Shown one piece after another: positions 25,760 through 31,575 of a stretch of 31,575 nucleotides of DNA. Made by a program: the position numbers and the translations under genes. The notes under the pieces are model-generated. The model did not search any database. It had not been told where the DNA came from and saw nothing but the letters and a program-made list of their open reading frames with translations. The DNA is from JANRIC01 sp033765345 (lineage in GTDB: Bacteria; Bacteroidota; Bacteroidia; Cytophagales; Microscillaceae): contig JANRIC010000042.1 of NCBI GenBank assembly GCA_033765345.1, positions 1-31,575 on the forward strand, in the 5' to 3' direction. Each line of letters opens with the position of its first letter. Position 1 is the first letter of the stretch.

Positions 25760-25767
25760 CAAATTTA
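25760..25767 (-). promoter_or_regulatory. Candidate -7 element for trhO
   Basis: TAAATTTG on the minus strand, 43 bp before the trhO start. No -33 box at the right distance was found (TTG at 25784-25782 is only 14 bp away). Confidence 0.35.
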
Positions 25768-25791
25768 AAAAAAATATCTCACAATAAATAT

Positions 25792-25827
25792 GACCGAAGA
25801 GTACCCTGCAAGGAGTACTCTTCGGTC
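25792..25827. terminator. Hairpin after the FG-GAP gene
   Basis: Perfect 13-bp arms gaccgaagagtac (25792-25804) and gtactcttcggtc (25815-25827), 10-nt loop. It lies 22 bp after the stop of the large minus-strand gene and before trhO. There is no pure T run, only AT-rich sequence after it, so termination could be partial. Confidence 0.65.
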
Positions 25828-25848
25828 TACATCAAGATTCCCATTTTA

Positions 25849-28425
25849 TTAGTCAATCACTATTCTTTCAGTAATTACCTGCCCGGCGATCTCCATTCGG
25901 AGCAGATAGATGCCCTGGGGTAGATTTGTGAGGTCGATTTCAGGGTTTGCTTTGATGCCTGTGCCGGTATTATTTTCTTGGTACCATTGGCGGCCGTTCA
26001 AGTCGTATATAGATAGTTTGTAATTCTGTAAAGAGGTATTTTCTAAAGAAATTTGTACACGATCATTGGTCGGATTGGGGAATATTTTGAGTTTTCCACG
26101 GTGAAGCTCAAAAATACCTGTAGTGGGGTCATTTCCTTTGATTGTCAAGGAATATGGAGTTTCATCCGGGTCATTGCTTGCAAAAGAGATATTGAGTGTT
26201 TTTATATCAGAGTTATTGGGAGTAAAAGTAACGGCAAAAGAAAGGGTCTGCCCTGAGGCGATGACTGGATCGCTGAAATTGCCATTTACCGTAAAAGCAG
26301 ACAGGTCTCCGGTAATGGTAGGAATTCCGGTAAGGATCAAGTTACTTGCTCCTGCATTTTTGATCGTAAAAGTGGTATCTGAGGAGCTTCCGGTATTTAC
26401 CAGCCCAAAGTTAAATGTTCCACCATTGTTTATCACATTTTGTCCGACGGAGATTTCTATATCGGAAGGGCTTAGATTTTCAAAGACCTGGACGCCTCGA
26501 ATGATTCTTCCGATTCCATCCTCACCAATATATAAATCCATATCACCGTCGAGGTCTAAATCGGCAAAAGCTGGATCTGCTTTTTTATCCAGAATCAGTC
26601 CGTCAAAAGGATTATTAGCTCCGGTTGCTTCGGTCAAAACACCGGATCCATTATTTTTAAAGTATCGAAGTGTACTGGTCTCGATCCCTACCTCTCCTGA
26701 GGTAAAGGCTATGACAGCATCTTTATCCCCGTCTACGTCTAAGTCCACAAAAACGGGGGCAAAATAGGAGCTGTCTTTCTGGGCTATGACATTACTTGAC
26801 AGAGGGTTATTGGCATCATTTTGTTGGGTATATACCCCGTTATTATTGGAGAAATACCGAATTAGCCCATCCTCGAATCCTCCAACAAATACATCGAGAT
26901 CGCCGTCCTTATCCAGATCAACAAAAGCAGGCTTTACATAGCCTACCCCTGTTACGCTACTCAAGGCATTTCCGGCATCGTCTTTGGTGAATACTCCAGA
27001 ATTATTTCTATAAAACTGTACTGATCCGCTATTAAATCCATCTCCTAGTCCAAGGTATAGGTCTACGTCACCATCATTATCTACATTTACAAATCGCGGA
27101 GCAACTCTCTCTGTCTGGGTGAGTGGCAGTGATTTTAAAGGATTATCGGTGTCGTTTTGATTAAATACACCATTTTCATTTTCATAGAAGATTACTTGCC
27201 CTCTTGAATTGCCCAGAAATAAATCCAGGTCTTGATCATTATCAATATCTATAAAGGCAGGAGAAGTATCCTTTTGTTCTATGGCAAATCTGATAAAGAT
27301 ATTTCCAAATTTTATAAGATTTCCTTTGCTGGTATTTTGTATTAATCTGATATCAGCCAATGATGCATCTCCTCGAAGTCCTCTATCACCTAGAAAAAGA
27401 TCTTTATCACCATCTTGGTCATAATCGTAAAAACTCGGATTTGGACTAAGACTCACAGGTGTATTGATAAAAGGGTTATTTGCTCCTGTAATTTGCGTAA
27501 AAGTACCGTTTCCACTATTTTGATAATACAATATACGATTACTTTCCGAACCATAAACCCCTACAAGCATATCTATATCGCCATCCTGATCAACATCAGT
27601 AAGGCTTGGGAAGGGTAAGTTATTAAAGGTGATATTTTTAGCAGCATTTAAACTCAGCACGTTATTGTTATTGGTATAAAAAGATACCATACCGCTTCCA
27701 GATATTGGATTAGGAGCTCCGAAACCAACCACTACATCCAGGTCGGAATCACCATCGATATCAGCAAAAACAGGCTTACTAATATAGGCATTACTTACAG
27801 CATTCAGAGGGTTGGCAGTTCCTGTGATTTCTGTAAAAACCGGCTGTGCGTTAGTGCCTGTATTTTGAAAATATTTTATTCCATAACCTCCCAGGAAAAG
27901 GTCCAAGTCTCCGTCCTTGTCCCAATCTGCAAAGGTGGGTTGAGCATAACCATAAGCGGTATTTATTGAAGCCAAAGGATTGGAAGCGTCGTCTCTTGTA
28001 AAACCGGAAGCACCGTTATTTTTATAAAAAAGGATGGCTCCATCGGGCAATCCAAGAAATAAGTCCAGATCAGCGTCATTGTCCAGATCAGCAAAAGCAG
28101 GAGAAGGCCCAACACTGATTCCAAAAGGAACGTCGTCTTCACCCAATTGAATGGGGTTTTTAGGTAATTCAAATTTAACTTGGGCTTTTGCAGAATTAAG
28201 GATGAGTGAAGTACCCAAAAAGACACCCAATCCTGCCAAAGTCATCTTATGCCTTAATTCAAGTAATCTGGCTTTGAGTTTTTGCAGAAGAGCTATTACG
28301 TGTTTTTGCTTATTGATGGACAGTTCTTTAAAAGCACCGTTAAGCCGTTTTTTTTGCAGCCTGAATGCAAATTTTCGATACTTTTTAACAGCATTCCGAT
28401 ATTGGTCAAGAATTAGATTTTTCAT
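25849..28425 (-). CDS. Large FG-GAP/VCBS repeat surface protein with T9SS sorting domain
   Basis: 858 residues. Residues 1-60 are very basic and helical (KKYRKFAFRLQKKRLNGAFK), followed by a hydrophobic segment with cleavage site (about 61-82, ending SAKAQ). Ten FG-GAP-like repeats follow between about 108 and 640, each with a calcium-type loop such as DLDNDADLDLFLG, DWDKDGDLDLFLG, DVDQDGDIDMLVG. These usually build a beta-propeller. Next is an ASH/HYDIN-like Ig domain (about 660-770; LVNTGSSSDTTFTIKNAGAS) and a type A sorting domain (KIFPNPTNDRVQISLEN to the end). It would be exported by Sec and T9SS. The ligand is unknown. The N-terminal extension is unlike an ordinary signal peptide; starting at Met61 would remove all basic residues, so the long form is preferred. 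Confidence 0.9.
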   Translation of the reverse strand: MKNLILDQYRNAVKKYRKFAFRLQKKRLNGAFKELSINKQKHVIALLQKLKARLLELRHKMTLAGLGVFLGTSLILNSAKAQVKFELPKNPIQLGEDDVPFGISVGPSPAFADLDNDADLDLFLGLPDGAILFYKNNGASGFTRDDASNPLASINTAYGYAQPTFADWDKDGDLDLFLGGYGIKYFQNTGTNAQPVFTEITGTANPLNAVSNAYISKPVFADIDGDSDLDVVVGFGAPNPISGSGMVSFYTNNNNVLSLNAAKNITFNNLPFPSLTDVDQDGDIDMLVGVYGSESNRILYYQNSGNGTFTQITGANNPFINTPVSLSPNPSFYDYDQDGDKDLFLGDRGLRGDASLADIRLIQNTSKGNLIKFGNIFIRFAIEQKDTSPAFIDIDNDQDLDLFLGNSRGQVIFYENENGVFNQNDTDNPLKSLPLTQTERVAPRFVNVDNDGDVDLYLGLGDGFNSGSVQFYRNNSGVFTKDDAGNALSSVTGVGYVKPAFVDLDKDGDLDVFVGGFEDGLIRYFSNNNGVYTQQNDANNPLSSNVIAQKDSSYFAPVFVDLDVDGDKDAVIAFTSGEVGIETSTLRYFKNNGSGVLTEATGANNPFDGLILDKKADPAFADLDLDGDMDLYIGEDGIGRIIRGVQVFENLSPSDIEISVGQNVINNGGTFNFGLVNTGSSSDTTFTIKNAGASNLILTGIPTITGDLSAFTVNGNFSDPVIASGQTLSFAVTFTPNNSDIKTLNISFASNDPDETPYSLTIKGNDPTTGIFELHRGKLKIFPNPTNDRVQISLENTSLQNYKLSIYDLNGRQWYQENNTGTGIKANPEIDLTNLPQGIYLLRMEIAGQVITERIVID

Positions 28426-28704
28426 GATGGTTTTTATATAAATACAAAAAATAGTCTTTTTTGAGTGTATTATGACTTTGCAAATTTGGCAATTTTTTTA
28501 GGAAAATCTCAGTATCAGGGATAGAAATCCTAAGCTGCGTTTAATTCTTAACATTGAGTTAATGATAGGTAAGTAAATGCTGTAGTCTATGTATCAAAAT
28601 CAAGTCAAAACCCAATGCGTATCTGTCAAAGGTGGAAATTCCAATAATGACTTTAATTCTGCCATAATTTAAATAGTTTTGCACAATCAATCATTCTTTT
28701 GGTT
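28426..28704. other. Divergent intergenic region with a -7 element
   Basis: No gene seen. TAGTTTTG at 28674-28681 is a good -7 box for the plus-strand TIGR03032 gene (24 bp before its ATG); the -33 position has only TTTA (28652-28655, spacer 18). For the FG-GAP gene on the minus strand the closest is TATTTTTTG, one base too long, at about 28454-28446. Confidence 0.45.
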
Positions 28705-29784
28705 ATGCAAAACAAACCCATGCCTCCTTTTTCCTGTACTTTTAGCTCAAATATCCCTGAGTTGTTGTGGCAATTAAATATTAGCCTGGCGATCAGCACT
28801 TATCAAGCGGGTAAGGTTGTTTTGATCAGTGCTCAGGATCAGGATCATTTGGTACAGCTTCCCAGGACATTTCCCAAAGCAATGGGCATTGCACTGAGGG
28901 GAAATCAGTTGGCTATTGCAACCCAGGATGAGGTGGTGGTTTTGGCCAATCATCCTGATTTAGCTGCTTCTTATCCCGTTCAGCCCAATCTATACGATGC
29001 CTTTTATGTTCCACGGGCGAGTTATTACACAAGTATGTTGGATATACACGATTTGGATTGGATCGAGAGCGGTTTGTGTGCGGTGAATACTCAGTTTTCC
29101 TGCCTTTCGCTGATTAATGACCAATATAGTTTTACACCGATCTGGAAACCTTCTTTTATTTCAGAGTTGAAGCAAGGCGACCGATGTCATCTGAACGGTT
29201 TGGCGGTAAAAGACGGAAAACCGGCATATATAACGGCACTGGGTCAAACGGATTCGCCGGAAGGTTGGCGGGAAAACAAAATAAATGGAGGAATTTTGAT
29301 GGATGTAGATTCAGGGGAAGTTATTCTGGATCAACTGGCGATGCCTCATTCACCACGATTGGTAAAAGAAGATTTATACCTTTTGTTATCGGCTAAGGGC
29401 GAATTGGTCAAAGTCAATCTGAGGCATAAAAGCTATGAAGTGATCCGTGCCTTGCCCGGTTTTGCGAGGGGTTTGGCTTTTTATGAAGATTATTGGTTTA
29501 TTGGGCTTTCCAAACTTCGGACAACGAGTGCAACATTTCAGGATTTACCCATTGCGGGGCAGTCTGTTTTTGCAGGTATTATTATACTCCACGGGCCTAC
29601 TCGAAGTATGGTAGGTCAGATTAAATACGAAACCAGTGTGGAGGAGATCTTTGATGTGCAGGTTATTCCGGGAGTGCGACGACCTGGGATTTTAAATACC
29701 GAAAAATCTATTTACAAAATGGCTGTTTCCAGTCCGGAGGGGAGTTTTTGGGGAGAAGGGAATACGCAGGAACTAAAACAGTAA
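28705..29784 (+). CDS. TIGR03032 / DUF4915 family protein
   Basis: 359 residues from the ATG at 28705; an in-frame TTG two codons earlier is less likely. The family pattern is clear: LPRTFPKAMGIAL, YVPRASYYTSMLDIHDLDW, VNTQFSCLSLI, DRCHLNGLAVKDGKPAYITA, and LAMPHSPRL. These proteins look like a beta-propeller of NHL or six-bladed type and are often found beside glycosyltransferase, sulfotransferase or TPR genes. No activity is established that I know of. It has no signal peptide. Here it stands alone, with divergent and convergent neighbours on the other strand. Confidence 0.85.
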   Translation: MQNKPMPPFSCTFSSNIPELLWQLNISLAISTYQAGKVVLISAQDQDHLVQLPRTFPKAMGIALRGNQLAIATQDEVVVLANHPDLAASYPVQPNLYDAFYVPRASYYTSMLDIHDLDWIESGLCAVNTQFSCLSLINDQYSFTPIWKPSFISELKQGDRCHLNGLAVKDGKPAYITALGQTDSPEGWRENKINGGILMDVDSGEVILDQLAMPHSPRLVKEDLYLLLSAKGELVKVNLRHKSYEVIRALPGFARGLAFYEDYWFIGLSKLRTTSATFQDLPIAGQSVFAGIIILHGPTRSMVGQIKYETSVEEIFDVQVIPGVRRPGILNTEKSIYKMAVSSPEGSFWGEGNTQELKQ

Positions 29785-29831
29785 AGATTTGAGAAATTGA
29801 TTCCATACAGATACAACTCCTCAAATCTTTA
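29782..29831. terminator. Inverted repeat between convergent genes, possible terminator
   Basis: 12-bp perfect arms taaagatttgag (29782-29793) and ctcaaatcttta (29820-29831) with a 26-nt loop; the left arm includes the stop codon of the TIGR03032 gene. GC content is low and no long T run follows, so efficiency is uncertain. Confidence 0.45.
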
Positions 29832-29837
29832 AGAAAT

Positions 29838-30317
29838 TTATTCAGCTTTCACCATAATAAAATAATCAAAGTTTTTGTCATCAACGGCTTGTGTAATCAG
29901 TGCTATTTCCGCATACCCAGGGATATTGCTCCAAGAAATGACTGTGCTATCAATGATATAATCGGGCGGGTCTTTGGGAATAATTCCAATATATTTAATA
30001 TAATTCATATCAAATTTAACGGGTTTGGGCTCCCGAATGATGATTTCTTTTGCCTGATTGTTTACATAATAAATTTCTATGCCATTTCGTTTATAGCGAT
30101 GTACCAGGGCGGGTCCCAGAGAACTACCAAAATTGTAAATTGAATCTGGTTTGCCCATCATATCTACGATATCCTCTGAGCTTTTATTAATTACCAGTGG
30201 TACATTCAATAGCATTCGTTCTTTGGCTGTTCCGGAGCTATTGCAACTGTACAAATAAGCGGACAAGGCAGTCAAAGTAATGAGTAGAATCCTTTGAATT
30301 GTGATGATCTTCTTCAT
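29838..30317 (-). CDS. Small lipoprotein, BamE/SmpA-like pattern
   Basis: 159 residues from ATG at 30317. Signal peptide ends in the lipobox AYLYSC. Residues about 40-75 (INKSSEDIVDMMGKPDSIY, then FGSSLGPALVHRYKRNGIEI) follow the pattern of BamE-like domains, where a helix leads to a G-x-P-D turn and a short beta sheet. Homology is weak, and such domains occur in many unrelated lipoproteins, so a role in outer membrane assembly is not shown. No promoter of the usual type was found upstream. Confidence 0.7.
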   Translation of the reverse strand: MKKIITIQRILLITLTALSAYLYSCNSSGTAKERMLLNVPLVINKSSEDIVDMMGKPDSIYNFGSSLGPALVHRYKRNGIEIYYVNNQAKEIIIREPKPVKFDMNYIKYIGIIPKDPPDYIIDSTVISWSNIPGYAEIALITQAVDDKNFDYFIMVKAE

Positions 30318-30368
30318 GTAGTTTTCTTGATAAATCCATTAAAAAAAACGTCTAATTCATAAAGCATA

Positions 30369-30398
30369 AAAACAGGCTATCCTTGGATAGCCTGTTTT
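30369..30398. terminator. Intrinsic terminator after the minus-strand T9SS gene
   Basis: Arms aaaacaggctatcc (30369-30382) and ggatagcctgtttt (30385-30398) pair perfectly; the inner pairs open to a small loop. It lies 22 bp after the stop at 30420. On the minus strand the hairpin runs into a T run (complement of the A run ending at 30372), as expected for termination. Confidence 0.85.
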
Positions 30399-30419
30399 GT
30401 ATATAAAATCTAAATCATA

Positions 30420-31575
30420 TTAGTTTTCAACCGTCATTCTGGTTTGACTTACTCCGTCAGAAATGATATACTGACCTTCTGGCACGTTGTTCAGATTAAG
30501 AACAGTTGAATCTTTGCCTACTTGGATAATGGCCGTACCCATAGTTCTACCCAACATATCGGTAATGGTCAAGACAACGGCTTTGCCACTGTTGTTGATT
30601 CCTTCGCGCTTCACGGTAGTTCTTGAAGAACTTGAAGTGATGTTAGGGAATACGGTCAGACCAGTACCACCAATCAGTTCAAACTGAACAGTTTGTGAGC
30701 TATTGGCACCTGTTGCGTTAGATTCATTATAAGCAGTAGCTGTGATGCTATAAGAACCGGCTGTAAATGCTTGTCCGAATAGGTCTCCGGTGCTATTGTT
30801 ACTATCACCAAAAAGTGCATAAGGAGCAAGATTTTCAACACGATTGATATTCAAAGGACCGCTTAGGGCTAGTTTTACACTACCCACAGTTTTTGGAGAA
30901 GTACGAGCTACAATGGTTAGATTATTTGTACCAACCTGAGATAGATCAATTTGAGCACCATCTGTGAGTACCGCTACTTCTTTGTCTGTTTCAGCATTAA
31001 ATAAAACAATCTCAGCAATCTGTGGTGTAGTGTTCAGAATGATTGTGAAAGTAATCTCAGCAGAGCTTAATTCAGAACCTTCACCATTCGCACCACTATA
31101 AGCGGTTGCTTTCAGAGTATACTGCCCTGGTTTCAAACGAACACCGTTATAATTCGAGTTCACATCCCCAAATAAGGCAAAAGGAGCTACATTCTCAAAT
31201 CTTGCAGGAGAAACACCCAAGTTAGGACCAGTCAGCTCGAATCCTACACTACCTACTTCTAAACCGTCAATATCAGCTCGGATATTGATTAAGTCAGTTG
31301 GTAATTCATTGGATACAAGTACATCACCATCGTTCAGAAGAGCTATATCTCCTTCGGTTAGGCTATTGATCAATGTAAAGCCAGTGATTTGAGGAGTTGC
31401 CGCAGCGTCGAAGATGCGGAAGTTATCAAAGCTAAAGTTATTCGCTGCATCGGCAGTAGCATCTGCTTCTACGCTGAATCGGAACAAGGTAATGGCTACA
31501 CCAGGACCACTCAACAAGCTGCTTAGGTTTGCGCTTATTGTTGTATCATTGCTGCCTGAGAATGAGATTAGTTCA
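30420..31575 (-). CDS. Secreted T9SS protein, C-terminal part (5' end outside window)
   Basis: Open to the right edge: codons upstream of the TTG at 31517 continue without a stop (ELISFSGSNDTTISANLSS), so the real start lies beyond the window. The piece of about 385 residues has a beta-sandwich end (FRFSVEADATADAANNFSFDNFRI, a laminin/lectin-like strand pattern), two related modules of about 110 residues with matching motifs ENVAPFALFGD and ENLAPYALFGD followed by PGQYTLKATAYS and AGSYSITATAYN, and a type A sorting domain (LTVFPNITSSSSRTTVKRE to the end). It should be carried to the surface by T9SS. The module type is frequent in large adhesive or carbohydrate-binding proteins of Bacteroidota. 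Confidence 0.85.
   Translation of the reverse strand, partial: ELISFSGSNDTTISANLSSLLSGPGVAITLFRFSVEADATADAANNFSFDNFRIFDAAATPQITGFTLINSLTEGDIALLNDGDVLVSNELPTDLINIRADIDGLEVGSVGFELTGPNLGVSPARFENVAPFALFGDVNSNYNGVRLKPGQYTLKATAYSGANGEGSELSSAEITFTIILNTTPQIAEIVLFNAETDKEVAVLTDGAQIDLSQVGTNNLTIVARTSPKTVGSVKLALSGPLNINRVENLAPYALFGDSNNSTGDLFGQAFTAGSYSITATAYNESNATGANSSQTVQFELIGGTGLTVFPNITSSSSRTTVKREGINNSGKAVVLTITDMLGRTMGTAIIQVGKDSTVLNLNNVPEGQYIISDGVSQTRMTVEN

Noticed and set aside
26123..26767. 214-residue open frame on the plus strand
   Set aside because: It is antisense to the FG-GAP repeats; the Asp-rich sense codons leave few stops on the other strand. It has low-complexity Ser/Lys/Pro content and no family match.

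Overview
The window looks like chromosomal DNA of a Bacteroidota bacterium, most likely of the Cytophagales or a related class. The sequence evidence is: two or three surface proteins that end in type A T9SS sorting domains; promoters of the TTTG-N(~20)-TAnnTTTG type; start codons without strong Shine-Dalgarno sequences; a fused alpha/beta E1 ketoacid dehydrogenase; DUF1573 and SGC/YSC-type lipoproteins; and an Rpn/PD-(D/E)XK family gene. There is no rRNA, tRNA, phage, IS element or CRISPR array that I can support.

Layout. 1-720: end of a secreted T9SS protein. 1016-6797: DUF1573 protein, fused 2-oxoacid dehydrogenase E1, a lipoprotein, a stand-alone LuxE/PaaK-like acyl-protein synthetase, and a second lipoprotein. 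6798-9066: a promoter plus terminator unit in the greA leader, then greA, a HIT protein and, on the opposite strand, ksgA. 9065-16608: pepA, pdxA and a lipid-synthesis series (yceD-like DUF177, rpmF, plsX, fabH, accB, accC), all on the plus strand. 16609-18862: an accessory island with a 41-bp tandem repeat array, a small coiled-coil protein that appears to carry an effector-associated (EAD11-like) domain, and an Rpn-family nuclease/transposase-like gene. 18921-22371: a short piece of the dcw cell-division cluster (rsmH, ftsL, ftsI) on the minus strand, with neither mraZ before it nor murE after it. 22513-25716: S41 processing protease, lipoprotein, tRNA hydroxylase trhO. 25849-31575: a large FG-GAP/T9SS protein with an unusual long basic N-terminus, a TIGR03032/DUF4915 protein, a BamE-like lipoprotein, and the C-terminal part of another T9SS protein.

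Function. The central block is housekeeping: acyl-phosphate formation (PlsX), initiation of fatty acid elongation (FabH) and two acetyl-CoA carboxylase subunits (AccB, AccC) are transcribed together with L32. The dcw piece makes the septal peptidoglycan synthase and its partner. The surface proteins depend on Sec plus the type IX secretion system, whose machinery is not in this window.

Most interesting parts: the 16.6-18.9 kb island (minisatellite, EAD-like adaptor with no visible partner, Rpn gene with its own promoter at a dcw breakpoint), the greA leader with a strong intrinsic terminator 40 bp before the start codon, and the 60-residue basic extension before the signal peptide of the FG-GAP protein. 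No complete new multi-gene system is proven here; the EAD-like gene is the best pointer to a conflict system whose other parts would lie elsewhere.
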